A DNA stretch of 64,000 bases, taken from positions 2,908,252 to 2,972,251 of the forward strand of contig BSQZ01000009.1 in the NCBI GenBank assembly GCA_033239005.1, given 5' to 3'. The notes beneath the pieces were generated by a model. The model made no database searches. It was given only the letters and a program-made list of their open reading frames with translations, and was not told the DNA's origin. The position numbers were made by a program, and so were the translations under genes. Position 1 is the first letter of the stretch. Each line of letters starts with the position of its first letter. This document shows positions 29,810 through 43,900 of the stretch, piece by piece. This stretch comes from Lamellibrachia satsuma (Eukaryota; Annelida; Polychaeta; Sabellida; Siboglinidae).

Positions 29810-29997
29810 ATATCGTTTTAATATGTATAAAATCAAGTTGTACACGATTTATGTTATCACTTTGTCTCTACAATATGTACACAGCATAAAACTTCACATG
29901 TGCCAAGTCAACTACAACTAATAATTTCATATGTCAAGTGATTTTTATCGCCAGATTATCGTTCGATGTGTAACACCAATCACGTATCATGTGACAG

Positions 29998-32900
29998 CTA
30001 CCTCTTAACGTATGTCAACTGGTTGTCACCTAACACCTGGCCTCGGTGCATAGCTTGTCTAATTGTCTTTTGTATTTGTGCAATTGTGGCATCAAGACTG
30101 TTCAGTCCCTCTCGAAACACCTGGTCATCAACCGAAACACTCGACGCAAGTGATGACACACTAGACGCAAGAGACGACACACATGACTGGTCAATCAGCT
30201 GTGTCATATCCTGTATGCTGCTGATGGTCGTATCAAGGTCCGTGTCACGGTAAACATCCTGCTGTAGGGGACGCTGTGACCCAGCCTTGTTCTGGCCGGG
30301 CTCTGCTGCACTGAACCTACTGCATTGTCGGTACTTACTGAAGTAATCAGTGACACTGTATCTGGTCTCATTGTAGTCGACCGTCCTGTCTCTGGGTAGT
30401 TCCTTCCAGACAACTTCCTCCTCCACCTGATTATCTTCCAGAGTCGATTCCGCATCCTCCTCACCCTGGCCTGCATCATACAGCGTCGATGAGCTGTGAT
30501 TGGCCACTGCAGTCATGTGATCATCCTGCTTCTGTTGCTGCTGAATCTTGCCGGCCAGCGCCACCAGCATCTGCTTCACAGTCGGTGCATTAGAGGGAGC
30601 TTCTGCATGATCCTGCACCGGATGGGAGCCTCGTTGCTGAAGTTTCTGCATCGGACTGACACCTGGTGGAACCATGTAGTCGGTCGCAACACTGGTGTCT
30701 CCCTCTGGGGGTGAAAACCCACAAAGTTGATTCAAATCTTCTGTCCTGAGAGGGCGCGATGGGGTGCTACCCAGGGCGTCTCGCTTCGGCGGTGACAGTT
30801 TGTGTGCATCGTCTTGTCTTTGCTGGTGGCAGGGCGAGTTACCCTGCTGAATGGTGGCTGCCCAGTTAGCTGTCGCCCCATTGGGGGATGCCTGTAAGGC
30901 ATTGAAGTTGAGTTCTCGTCTGGAGCGAGTAGACGGCGTGAGAGAATCGCTTCCTCTCGAGTAGCACGCACTGTCGGCCAATCCGTCTCTATCACATGTA
31001 TCTGCAGGGAGCAAGTCCTTCCACTCTTGTCTTTAACAGACAGCAACAGAACTGGTTAACAAACCATCTATCATGCAAAACTGTAATGGCAACAATAACT
31101 AGACCAATGATCTATGTACATGTTACGCAAAGCATATTGATAGTTTACAATAACCATGTTTCATCAAAGTGTGGTGATAAACAAATTTAATTTGTTACAG
31201 ATGGTTCAGGTGGCTGATGAAAGTAATATAATTATAACATAATTATTAACTGTTCTCCTCATTGACAAAGATGACAACAAAATAGCCAAGTAAGCAACAT
31301 GATGAGCTGTGTTATAAACACAATGTTGGTTATACAAATTTAGACAAATACAGTCATTAAATATCTCATAAAGCAACAATACACCAGTAAGTACTGTCTT
31401 ACCTGTGAAGGCCATTCGCCTCTGAGATATTGTCTTGCTTCTGTACACCTGGTTGAGGTCGTGCCCTAACAAAATCTGACATGTGAAGTCGTGGCCCGTG
31501 GAAGTCAGACAACAGACTGGTCATGTTGGATTGGAGACTCCTGCAGCATGAGGCAGGCCAATGTTAGTGGAGATAACTACATCTTATTCATGTATCACAA
31601 CAAATCATGTATATACATAAGCACATTCCATTTATCTTAGTAATCTAACATCCTGCCTATTTATGACTGCACCCAGTCATGATGTAGCGCTCAGAGCACT
31701 TTACAATTCATCCTCTGGCAGTTGCAGACCTGTGCATTCTAACATCAATTCAATATCTCTGGGATGCATTCACACAGCAACTGCGTTATCACAATTCCAC
31801 TGTCTACAGCCAGATACTCATTTATACATGTGAGTTAACTGCGATAATGTTTGTAGCACCGTGTGAATGCAACTGCTCAGGTTTTGAACAATTGCAAGAT
31901 GATTCAAACCCTGGTCCTGTTCACTGAGTCGGACCTTCTAACCAGTACGCAACCAACAGCCTACTTAACTGACCAGACACTCCTAGTGACTTATCTCCTA
32001 CTCAATGACCTACTTGACCAGACTGTGCATATGACTGAGCTCCCTGTCACGTTCCTTGAGTGTGACCTCGAGCGAGGCCACCTTGTTGGTGGCTTCCTCC
32101 ACCTGCAGAGTGTGTTTCTCCTGATCCTTGAGACCAGCCTCCTGTGCTGCTTTCATGTCTGTCAGCTCCTGCTGACTCTCCTCAATGCCCTTCTGATGAG
32201 TTCGCTCCTTCCACCACACCCAGCACACAGTCACGTTACAAGAGCATAAAGACACTCAAAACTAAACCACAGGCATACATCATTCTTAAAATCTCTTATT
32301 TAATAATGAAGTAAATGATTGAATGGACATTATTGATGTGATAAACTTCAATAAACAGAATGTAGTCAACTGAATAAAAGATGTTAATTCCACCATCAAA
32401 GGTGTCTGGTGCAGTAAAGAAGTTTCAGGTAAAAGCATGGTTATACTTGCCTACACATTAATATCATCTAACATAAGATATGAACATTGGAAATAATGTG
32501 TCAATCAGATAGAACATTAAAAACCAAAGTGCCGTCCACATCATTGTCTGTGCCTGGGAAATAAAGGTCCCCAGATGGAGGTAATTATATAATTATTATT
32601 ACTGGTGTGAAACTTTTACATGTATAGATTAGAAATAATCTTTCTTATGCTACATAGACGAGATGATGTACCTTGTTAGCAAGAACTTGAAGAAGCTCCT
32701 GTTTCTGTGTGGTCACCTGACGGAAGTCTTGCTCGAGTAGAGTGAACTCCTGTCTCAGTTTCTCCCTCGCCATCTTCTCCTCTGACAAGTCCTTCTTCAG
32801 CTGATGTTCTGTTACCTGAAGCTGCACCACTGGCAACAACACCAACAACCTTGTGGTCACATAATGAATGGAACACATTATTTACGGATTGTGTAAATGC

Positions 32901-35900
32901 TAGCAGCATTTACACAATGTGTGAATATGTTTAAAAACAAATGACAAATATCTCAGATGGGCGTGTCACACACACACGGCAATTTTTTTACTCTTGATAA
33001 GTTAATGGCTTTCCTGTCCACTTGTCATCTGGGGTTTTAGTTTTGGATGGCACTCTTATTAAATATGGCTGGTGACAACAACAACAACAACAACATTGGC
33101 ATCAACTACAACTCATTCAATATCATTTAAAATAAAAAATTATGTCAACAGATTTGTACAATATAATTTGATAATTGTAGTCTAACAACTGAGAATGTAA
33201 ATTAGAAAGAAAAAGGTTTTGTTATTGTATATAGCAGTTCATATAGAAGCTACAGCTTTTTTAATTTAAATAGAATGTTAAAATGTTTAATGAGTAAAAA
33301 GTTAGTGCTAGTTTGTATGTGATTGTGTGTGTGCATGCGTGCATGGCAGTGACTCTGATATGTTATATTGACATACCATATCAATAAACTGCACAATAAT
33401 TACCTATTACTAATTAGGTGCATAACAATGTTACCTTCGAATGTGGGATCAGGTTTTTGTGCTTCTTCTACTTCCCTAGTTTTCTCCTTCAGTTGCTGAG
33501 TCAGGATCCTCACTCGTCTGGCAATATACAGATAATCTCTTTTCAGAAACAATCCTCACTCCTCCGGCAATACAAACAACTTTGTTTTAGAAACAATCCT
33601 CACTCCTCCGGCAATACAAATAACTTTGTTTTAGAAACAATCCTCACTCTTCCGGTAATACAAACAACTTTGTTTTAGAAACAATGCTCACTCCTCTGTC
33701 AGTACAAACTAATTCACCTTACACTGGACCTTCAGTCGCCTGTCAAAAAAAAAGTTAGCCCATTAATTTACCTAACAATGCAAATGGCTGCACTGCCAAC
33801 CAAACCCTTACTCCTCTGTCACTGTAAATAACCTCATCTTAAAGCAGGTATGTTGTGGCATTATACAACAACTAGGGTGTGAAAAGGATAAGGAAGTATG
33901 TAAAGTAGATTTCATCAACAAAAAGAATCTTATATTGAACAGGTCCCAACTTGCCTATCGATACAAAAGAACATCAAACAGTTTCTCACCTGCGTAACTG
34001 AGCATTCTCACTCCTCAGAGGTAACATAGCCAAGTCGATCTCGGTCTGCCAGCTCAAGGTCATGAACCTAGGGAGCAGCAATGACACAGTTTGCTCCATC
34101 TCGCTGACGAGGCGACCTATCTCGCCCTGCCCGGGTTCACTGTGTCCAGCCATGCCAGACAATGTCTTCAGTTCCTTTAGCAAATATGTCAACGTATGAA
34201 GATGATTTTTTGCAGCTGAACATTTCTTTTCCATGTCTTCATCTACTTTGTCCTGTGTCACACGATCACTGCCATCTGTCTCCGTCTCACAGTCACAACT
34301 ATGCATCCCACCAGGTGTCCCTACTTGCACTTCTGCATCGACTGAATGTGGCAACTCATCAGATGTCTTAGGTTTTGCTTTCGTTCGTTTCTTTCTTTCA
34401 CGACTTGCCGATTTTGGGTCTCGATCGAGTGACTTGGTCGTTCTAGCACTGACTCCAGCTGACATTCTTGAGCTCACCAACTTCTGTGACTCAGACGCTC
34501 GGCTGCCCACCGGCGGCCGCTTACTGTTAACGCAACTGGACGCGCGGCTTGTGCTGCGAGGATTGTGGGTAACTGGTGAAGCTGTGGCCGTGCCACAGTC
34601 ACTGTACAACTCAAAATTCCCCTTGACAGGGGTGGATGTAGCAGACTTCTCTTTCACAGGGGGCGAAAATGTGACATCCTTTGAATCTTGGGGACACAAT
34701 ATTGAAGTGCAAAAGTCACCAGCAGCTGATGAAGGTGCCTGTTCGTCGTGTAAATGACTAAGTACACTTGGTGTGTAGTTGACTCCACTAGTTACTCCAG
34801 GATGTGATTTTGTCTCAGGTTGTGTTGAGGGGAGTAGGTAAGCTCCTGAATGGGCTGGCACTCCTGAGGTAAAAAGAATTCCAGGTTGGTTCTGTGAAGT
34901 AAGATTCTGTCCCACTGGAGGGGGATGCTGTCCTCCGGGACGGGGGTGCTGTCCCAGTGAATGATACTGTTCCATTTGACCATGAGAAGCAGGGGTAGGA
35001 TAAAATTGTGTCTGACTTTGTGTGTAAGGTTGCCCATGTACTGCCGGGGCATAACCAGCCCCAGAAGTGCCATCTTTCACTGGGTAGTCATCCATCCAAG
35101 CTGCACTTGGCAAGTTAAACTCAGCTACCCCTGTCTGTTGGTCATATCCAGTAGCATCATAAAACTGTTGAACATTTGAGTCCCTGGCATGCTGTGAAGT
35201 CACCCCAATGAAAGGAGGCAATGGGTCAACCCTGGACAATGGGGTCATCCCAGGGGTCACGGTTACTCCTGGCTGGGGTTGAAATGTGACAACGCCTTCA
35301 AGCAGGCGGGGTATGATTGGTGAGGGACTGGCTGGTCGCACTGCACGGATCTGATCACTCGAGTTCAACGGAAGTGGATCTGCATTGGTGACCTCGACAG
35401 ATGGTGGTCCAGCGACCTTTACTGGGGTCAGCTGTGGGGTCGAAGAGAGCAGCCGTTGGTTGAATGGCGGTGCTGCACCCGACTGCTGCGTGGCATCTGA
35501 TTGGTTGGCTGGTTGATTTAGGCATGAAGCTGTGCTGCGATCTACTGGCTGACTGCACTGTCTTGGCGGTTGTAAAGCAGTGAATGGTTTGTCAAAGTGG
35601 ATGGCAGATTTGGAATGAAGTGTTCGATCTGAAATGCACAGCTTGTTATTTAGAAATATTATACTGAACTGTTTAGATAATGTGTGAATAACAGTCATTC
35701 TATAGAAACGAAGTGTTGTTTCATACAGGCTATGTATACTAAGGATGTATGAAACTACATAAAGCCAATCTCATTTAACCTCGGACCCCCCTCATGATAC
35801 TTTTAATTACATCCACTTGTACGAACTTCATAGTCACCAGGTGGCACTTGAGTCATCATAACGCAAAACTGCATTGATACATTCAAAGCACCTTTATGAA

Positions 35901-38900
35901 TTGGGATTGGAAAAAATAAACAATTTCTTGGGAAAATACAGTGTACATTGATATACAACACTGAAAGAAACAGCTATTAACCCCCCTTAATCTGTTTAGT
36001 GTTGTACAGCAATCTTTTGACATCATCCCTTACTATAATAATGAGGATGGAAGGAGCATTTCCAACAGGTTCTCAATCGTGCAGATCCACCCAGACTTGC
36101 AGACATCCCGGAGGCAGCAGATGACCTTGAAATCAACCTCGACTAAATCACAGAAGCAGAAGTCAGAGAAGCCATTAAAGCCCAGAAGAATGGAAAAGCA
36201 CCAGGAAGCGACAGCGTCTGCGCAGAAATGCTGAAAGCAGATGAACAAGAAACACCCAGAATCCTCTGCCAGATCTTCCAGAGAATATGGGATGAAGAAG
36301 ACACACCAGATGATTGGAAGACAGGCACAATTATCAAGCTACCAAAGAAGGGCGACTTGGGGAACTGTAACAACTGGCGGGGCATAACCTTGTTATCAAT
36401 GACATGCAAGATTTTCAGCCGCATAATCCTGAAGAGAATATCAGCAGCTACAGATACAATCATCCGCCAGGAACAAGCCGGTTTCAGAAGAGGAAAGTCA
36501 TGCATCGACCACATTTTCACGCTACGGCAGATTTTGGAACAAAGCACGGAATGGAACAGTACGATCTACATTGCCTTCATTGACTTTGAAAAGGCCTTTG
36601 ACAGCCTTCACTGAGAATCCCTGTGGAGAATATTACGTCACTACGGGATCCCACAGAAGATGGTAAATGTGATCAAGATACTTTACACAGACGTCCAGTG
36701 TCAAGTTGCCTGTAACATTCACATGTCAGACAGCTTTAGCGTAAAATCCAGAGTAAAACAGGGATGCATTCTCTCACCATTTCTTTTCACCCTTGCCATC
36801 GACTGGCTGATGATAGAAACCACCAAAAATGGAAACAGAGGCATCAGATGGACACTTAATTCGATATTGGAAGACCTGGACTATGCAGATGACATTGGAC
36901 TGCTGTCTAACAGGCACAAAGACATGCAAGAAAAGATGGACAAACTCACAAGAACAGCACCACAGATTGGGTTAAAGCTCAACACAGCAAAAACCAAACT
37001 GATGAGGATCAACAACAAGACAGATAACCCCATCACCATAAACAACATAAACAACAGTGAGGCTTTGGAAGACGTTCAGCACTTTGCATACATGGGAAGC
37101 AAAATCACAACAGATGGAGACTCTGCAAAAGATGCCACGGCTAGGATCAGAAAGGCAAGTCAGACCTTCGCTATGCTGAAGCCCATCTGGAAATCCAAGC
37201 AACTGAGACTGGAAATAAAACTGAGACTGTACAATAGTAATGTTCTCAGTGTACTTCTCTACGGCTCCGAGTGCTGGAAACTGACAGCCAAGCTAGCACA
37301 CAAGCTTGAGACATTCCAAAACAAGTGTCTACGGAAGATCCTAGGAGTATTTTGGCCCAACACCATCACTAATGAAGAGCTGCACCGCAAAACAGATGCA
37401 ACATCCTTGGCCACATAGATAAAGAAGAGAAGATGGAGATGGCTTAGACACATGTGCCGAATGTCACCTGGCGCACTGCCCAAGACAGCCTTACGCTGGA
37501 CAGCAGATGGAAAAAGGAGACGTGGTCGCCCAAAAGAAACATGGAGACGAACAGTGGAGAAGGAGATGAAAGAATGCGGCCCGACATGGAACACCATCAC
37601 CAAATGGGCTGCAGACCGACATCAGTGGCGCTCTCTTGTTGATGCCTTATGTGCCACCGGGCATGAAGAGGACTAAGTAAGTAAGTAAAGTTATACGGAA
37701 GGAACTGAAATCTATAAAAGCAGGCACAAAGTAACCAATTTGGGTTAATGTGGAACTAAATCAATAAATGAAACAAAAACTCAATTAACAAATGGGAGGA
37801 TATGCTTTATTCACAATACGACACGCATAAGCTTCATTAGGCATCAAAAGCTGCCTCATTCTCTCTCTTATGATGATCCAAAATAATAGTACACTGGACA
37901 AATAGGGGCGAGTCCATGGCTAATGTTTGAATATTATAATTAAATATGACATAGTCATGAAATGAAATTAGAAGAAAAAAAAAATACATCAAAATATATA
38001 ACGCTGTAGTTTATAAAAAATGTACACTAAATTGGCTGAAAAGTAAGAAATGTGAAGTAATGTAAGTAGTGTTTTGGTGTAATATACTAATATGCATAGT
38101 TTATTTTTATTATGCATATGTAATTGTATCACTACTATCAGTGGGACATTCCGACCATCAGTGGGACATTCTGACTAAGTGGTTGGAGCGTTGCGACCGC
38201 ACCAGTTGGTGCATTGTAACTGGTGCATTCAGACAGAGGTGCATTCCGACCGGGACCCCATGGAGAGGGGCAGGAGATGCAGTTATGTATAGTGAGTTCT
38301 ACCATTCCTCTACATTTAGCTGCATCTCTGAATGAAATACAAGAAGAAATTTGGTAAATACCATTGTTGCCATTACCTGAGGTATGTTCAGGTAACTGTG
38401 ATGTCTTCCCATGTTGAAACTCCCGCTCTGGTTTTTGAGAAAGCTGTTCAACTTCACGTGTGTCCTGTGCCATCGCTATAGGTGCTGATGATAATTTTGA
38501 CAGTGGCTTCTTTACTGCATCGAAATTCAGTTTTGTTTTACTGAAGACTTTTCTTGTTGTCACAACCTTGCCATCCTTCTTTTTCACCTTTGGTCGAGTT
38601 GCAGTTGGCAAGACAGATACTCTCTTTGACTTTTTCTTGAGGCCAAGTTTTCTGCCACCGGAACTACTTACACTTCCTGCAGGTAAACAAAAATATACTT
38701 GTAAGTCATTTGTTGAAATATAAAAGAAACTGAAATAAATTAATGGAAATCACGCTAATTTGCTAACAGCTGTGAAAGCAGAATACAACCAACATTACCA
38801 GAGTTCCACACCAAAGTGAAAGTTGTTTTGAAGTCAGTCAAAGTAATAGTTACATGATTATTCCTTAAAAAAATATTAATTTTGCAAGACACTAATAATG

Positions 38901-39154
38901 ACATGTATCAGGTGGCCAAAAAATGTACAGTTTAAAAGTATATAAAATATACAGCAACTATGAATTATATTGCAAATAGACCCCAAAAAAACATTAAATT
39001 GTTCTCTTGTCATGCTGTTGGGACAAAGTGCTATTAAGTGCTATTAAGTGCTATCTGATGTGCACAAATAATATCACTCACCACTGTCCCTGTCCATCAT
39101 CTGTCTCAGGAGAAGGACACATTTGTCCAGGTTCTTGTTAGCCATTGAGGACAT
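29998..39154 (-). CDS. CCDC14: CCDC14 orthologue (centriolar-satellite coiled-coil protein), eight coding exons
   Basis: Exons: 39154-39082, 38676-38377, 35628-33990, 33517-33435, 32829-32672, 32207-32014, 31540-31403, 31030-29998. Every junction is GT/AG, phases agree throughout, and the CDS is 3,618 nt (1,205 aa). Exon 3 ends in 'LPLRSENAQLRR', continued in exon 4 as 'VRILTQQLKEK'. Exons 5-6 are coiled coil ('VTLKERDRELSHMHSL'), exon 7 gives 'SLQSNMTSLLSDF', and the C-terminus is 'VFREGLNSLDATIAQIQK'. These are the hallmark blocks of vertebrate CCDC14, a PCM1-linked satellite protein that affects centriole duplication. The N-terminal half is low-complexity, rich in Ser, Pro, Gln and Thr. 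The start MSSMANKNLDKC follows the first in-frame ATG found; a further 5' exon cannot be excluded. Introns hold an antisense LINE (36.0-37.7 kb) and a LINE tail. The exon 6 acceptor is the weakest call. The gene is divergent from NT5C3. Confidence 0.9.
32884..33066 (+). mobile_element. Degenerate CR1-type LINE 3' tail
   Basis: Matches the last ~180 bp of the copies ending near 45.08 and 57.09 kb ('gaatatgtttaaaaacaa', 'cttgtcatctggggttt'), with many substitutions and a short inverted duplication at 32890-32920. It lies inside a CCDC14 intron, antisense to that gene. Confidence 0.7.
33508..33710. repeat. 44-bp tandem repeat that includes a CCDC14 exon acceptor
   Basis: Units at about 33508, 33554, 33598, 33642 and 33686 share 'cctcactcctccggcaatac' and 'ttttagaaacaat'. 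The first unit covers the 5' end of CCDC14 exon 4 and its acceptor. The others lie just upstream in minus sense. Confidence 0.85.
36033..37692 (+). mobile_element. Non-LTR retrotransposon, reverse transcriptase with (TAAG)n tail
   Basis: The frame reads 'AQKNGKAPGSDSVCAEML', 'LPKKGDLGNCNNWRGITLL', 'QEQAGFRRGKSCIDHI', 'FIDFEKAFDSLH', 'KQGCILSPFLFTLAIDWL', 'EDLDYADDIGLLS', 'LLYGSECW' and 'RRRGRPKETWRRTVEKEM'. This is a complete palm with YADD plus the C-terminal region. Only a few stops interrupt it (after LEINLD, FDSLH and ATSLAT). The endonuclease is missing by 5' truncation. The element ends in 'taagtaagtaagtaaag', a simple-repeat tail typical of RTE-like elements. It is clearly different from the CR1 copies. 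It sits in the large CCDC14 intron, antisense to the gene. Confidence 0.9.
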
Positions 39155-40963
39155 CTAGAATTAAGGGTGACTGAATGCAGGAAACAATCTGAAATATATC
39201 ATATTTATACACCCCATTAATAGGACAAACAGAAAAGCAGGATGATAACCTACACAATAAACCATCTTTTCATGTCCATACATTATTTTTTTTAAGTTTT
39301 CATCACAAATGTTTTCCACTGGTGAACATTGTCATGTTTCTCGGGATTCTTGGAAAACATAATCTATGATTTTTCTTTAGTAACCAAGCTGTGAGTGGAT
39401 TAAACATACATGCAATGACATATCTCATGTTTGGTTTTTGTGTCACGTTCCAATATTTTTAGAAAAATTCCTCCAAACATCACCAACCTCAAAGCAAAAT
39501 CATCCAGTTGATAGGAATATAGCAGAAGAAAGTATAATTGCTACCAAAGGTACCTCACCATATGTTTAATACACTCTGTCTAGTAATTCTCCTGGCTCTA
39601 TGGAGACTAATAATTATTAGTCTAACTATATGAATATATTACACCTTACATATATTACTTTAACATCCTTCTTAATATGTACAGCAGTACATGTGCATTG
39701 TCTATAAAAGTGTTTAATTATTGGCAGATAAGTTAAACATACTCTGGACAAGGACAGTACGCAGGTGGCATGGATGGAGGTATGCCCATGACCATGTAGA
39801 TGTTGATCCCTTCAGCTCTGGTACTCAGTCTACTGTCAGTAGAATCAGCATAGTATTTTCCGGGTACACAAACAACAGTCAAAAGTAATAATTATTGTAT
39901 TGCCACAATACCTTGTATTATATGTTATACACTCATAGAACTTTATTTACCTATTGCAATATCGATAAACTAACCTTCAATTCACACAGACAAGCAAATG
40001 ACGGTCTGCCGAAAGTAGTCTAACTGACAAGTCTGAACCTGCCGTGTTTACAAAGTCAGTGATAGTGTGGTACGGCGTATATTTGTTTGACGACAGTGCG
40101 TAGTCACATTTTCATTTTGTTTACAGGCAAACATATTGGTTGTAATTGTATCGTCAAGGCTGTCGTTTGCTAATGCAGACGTGGTGATATGTAAATAATA
40201 AATATTAAGAGTTCTTAACAAGTTATTTTCATTGTTGTTGTTTTGATTCTGTGCGAGTCTGTTTAATCTGCACGGCCACGGGCCGGCTGTCATCAGCGAC
40301 AGCGGGAAGCAATGTATTTTATATATCACGGGTTGCCTTTCGTCACTGCGTAAACTAAATGAATCTACTGACGCACTGTATACAGCAATATGCCTAACGC
40401 AAATATAAACTTATAAACATTTTGAATTTCGTGCAACGGACAACCACCAATGTGACACTGCGCCTTCCGTTTCCTGTAAAATATAATCCGTTTGTATTAT
40501 CGTCCGAAGTATTTCATAGATGTATATACAATATTGTAGACCTTTTGTTATTTTCTTACTGTTTTGTGGAAGCGTTGGTGTAGATGTATTTTATATCACC
40601 ATTTAAATTTAATTGTACCGATATCAATTGATACGCCTCCAAGAATATTTACTTCCGTCTGTAAGTATTTCCGTTTTGAAAAGAAGCGGTTGACTTTGCC
40701 GCTAAGCATAGCCTAGGTTCCAATTATATAACATCTGGTCATATGACATAACAGAGTGCGGAGCGCCCAGAGCGCTTGATACAGACGTCTTCTTTTTAAT
40801 TTGCCCAATGTCCTGCGATTGAAAACCGATATCAAGTCTTACACTCGGGTGGATTTTCAACTTCAGACTTTCCTCCAGGCCCAGGGTCCGGGCTAGCGCT
40901 AGTAGCGGGACTGACAGATAATTAATAAACAAACTCACTCGACAACAGTCATCACCATCGAAC
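39155..40963. promoter_or_regulatory. Shared head-to-head promoter region of CCDC14 and NT5C3
   Basis: The CCDC14 start codon (39154, minus) and the NT5C3 start codon (40964, plus) are 1.8 kb apart and point away from each other. There is no intervening gene. 40.0-40.95 kb is less AT-rich than the surroundings and has CpG-containing stretches (for example 40290-40345 and 40860-40905). Transcription starts cannot be placed. No TATA box is obvious. Confidence 0.55.
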
Positions 40964-43900
40964 ATGGTAAGAAATGTTGCTTTAATTTTTTCTCATGCAT
41001 TTGAACATAACAGTTACTTTAGTCTAAATTAGACTTTAACCGTTATCCATGTACATGTTAGTAGATCAGGCATCATTTATCTGCTATCTATATTATATAA
41101 ATGCAGACCGTCTACTTCCAAATGAACTTTATTCGTTCATACTATAGACACAGATTGATGATTGATGACCTCCGTGTTTGTGACAGGGCACAAACAGTTA
41201 GTATTGACTATTGTTGGAAATTTTTGGGATTTCCATTATTGTCATTGATCGTCGGTTTGGCCAAACCAATCAATGATCGATTATATAATTCCTTATGAAG
41301 CACATCACAACTTTGGTAAACGTCCAGCATACAGCTATTCATCTAATGCTCAGTTTCAAAGACTTTGAATACAAAGAACGTCTGCAAAATGAAAATTATC
41401 AAATCTGCCTCTGGCAGACCGTTGCCTCTGAGGAGACATGATTGAACTATATAAAATCCTAACAGGTAAGTATGATGAATGTGCTATTAGGGGACACAGC
41501 CTGAAAATAACAGAGAGATGCAAACTAAACATCAGAAGAAATTTTTTCGTACAGTGACTGATGCACATATGTACAGACTAGCCTCCCACAGTGGAAGATC
41601 CATTTAGATATTCGGTGTTTTGAGGGGGATAATGGAGAAGTTGGGACAAAACCATTCAGTCAAATTAGACTATACTGCCCCACTAATATCCTGGAAATTG
41701 TCAGATGCATGCATACAAACAAACATGACGATAAATGTAAGAGCTGACACAACAGGCCGAAATGGCTAAAAAGTCAAAAGAGGAGCTGTAGAAACCTGTA
41801 CATTAAGATATAAATGGTTTGTGGGCAGCTAATGTGGGAAATAGTTCATTGACAGCGTTCACCTTTTTTAGTGCCACAATGGAATGAGGAAGCTGTAGAA
41901 TAGCCAAATCAAAGAAGTTAAAAAAATTCTCTCTTCCATTGCCCAGATAACTTATGGAACGGGAATGAAATTTATATAGACAAAATTTATTAATTGAAAC
42001 AACACTAACAAACACATGTCATGGGGCATGAGCTTTTTCCTTCAGTATTCACATGCTGCTAAACCAGCAACAAGTGTATTGGTTTAGGCATGTTCAATGG
42101 ATGGTTGGCGGTCTCATGTATGATGAACTAGTCACTGGGTTACGGTCTACTGGCCATCCATATCTAAGACACCAGTGAGCGTGACAAAAAGATGGCTGAC
42201 AAACAGCTGTGAGTCGGCTGCCAGCAGTCGAGGACATTGGAGGCTGACTGTTCAAAGGAGCGTCAGAAGAGAAATGATATACACGACTGGCCAAGAAGAG
42301 AGATCACATAAAACGAGGTTTGCAAGTCCTGTCCCTTCTCAGCCTTCACATGCAGCAATACAGATGATCTGAAACATTGAGTGCACTGTGAGAGTGAAAC
42401 AGAAGGATGCCAGTGATATGCCTACGATTACGGTTGTTGGTGACTATAGCTCGTCACCTAGTTGACAATGTTAAAGTACACGAACCTTTGGGTTCAAGTG
42501 ACCATAACCAAATCCATTTTAATATAAAAGTAAAAACAGGGAATACATATAAAAAACAATGGAGGAGGAACTTCAACAAAGGCAAATATAAAGTGATGAG
42601 AACATATCTAGCAAATATAGATTGGAATAAATTGCTGAAGAACAAGACAGCAACAGAATGCTGGACTTGTTTAAAATATGAGATTGAGGGCATTATTGAG
42701 AAATTTATTCCTTTAAGAAAACAAGGGAAAAGATCCAGGAAAAAACACCTGTCAAAAGAAGCTATTAGAAAAATTGCTCACAAACAGATGCTGTGGAAGG
42801 TCTATAAACACACTGGAAATGTAGAAGTCTACACCAACTACAAAGAGGCACTTAACCTAGCTACAACTGAAATTAGAAAATCTAAAAGAACCTTTGAACA
42901 AAAATTGGCAGGTAATGTAAAAAATGACAGCAAGAGTTTCTATGCTTATGTAAGGAGTAAACAGAAAGTTCGAGATAAGGTCAGACCACTGGAAAACAAC
43001 AGTGAAAACATAATTTCAGATGGGTTCCAAATGGCAGAGGTCCTGAATGAGTATTTCAGCTCAGTTTTTACCACAGAAGATATCAGCTCACTTCCAGTTC
43101 CATTGACTAAATTTGAGGGCAATACATCAGAACATTTAGGGCAGTTATTTGTAACTCCTGAAATGATAGCAAAGAAAATTAAGAAGATGAAAGATAGTAA
43201 ATCACCTGGAGTTGATGGGATACCACCAAAACTGCTAAAGGAAATTGTTGATCAAATTAGTACACCACTTGCAAACTTATTTAACTTCTCACTAGAAGAA
43301 GGAATAGTTCCTTCAGAATGGAAAGAAGCAAACATTACGCCGCTGTTTAAGAAGGGATCGAGGAAGAAGCCAGAAAATTACAGGCTAGTGAGTTTAACAT
43401 CAGTTGTATGTAAATTACTCGAAACATTAATTAGATACCACATGGTGGAATTCCTCATAAAACATAAATTAATAAATACATCTCAACATGGATTCCTAAA
43501 AGCAAGGTCATGTCTAACCAATCTCTTATGTTTTTTAGAAGAAATTACAAAGTGGGTAGATGACGGGTCACCAGTGGATGTTGTCTACTTAGATTTTCAG
43601 AAAGCTTTCGATAAAGTGCCACATCAAAGATTGTTACTTAAACTAAAAGCCCATGGTATAGGCAATGATGTAATCAACTGGATAGAAAAGTGGCTTACAC
43701 ACAGAAGACAGAGAGTAATAGTAGATGGTAAGATTTCAAACTGGAAATCTGTTTTGAGTGGGGTACCACAGGGATCAGTGTTAGGCCCTATACTGTTTTT
43801 AATATATATAAATGATTTGGAGGATGACATATCTAGCAAAGTACTCAAATTTGCAGATGACACAAAAGTATTCAGAAAGGTTACTAATGATACAGATAAA

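Noticed and set aside
34233..34757. A 174-codon plus-strand frame
   Set aside because: Antisense to CCDC14 exon 3, which has consistent splice phases and family motifs on the minus strand.
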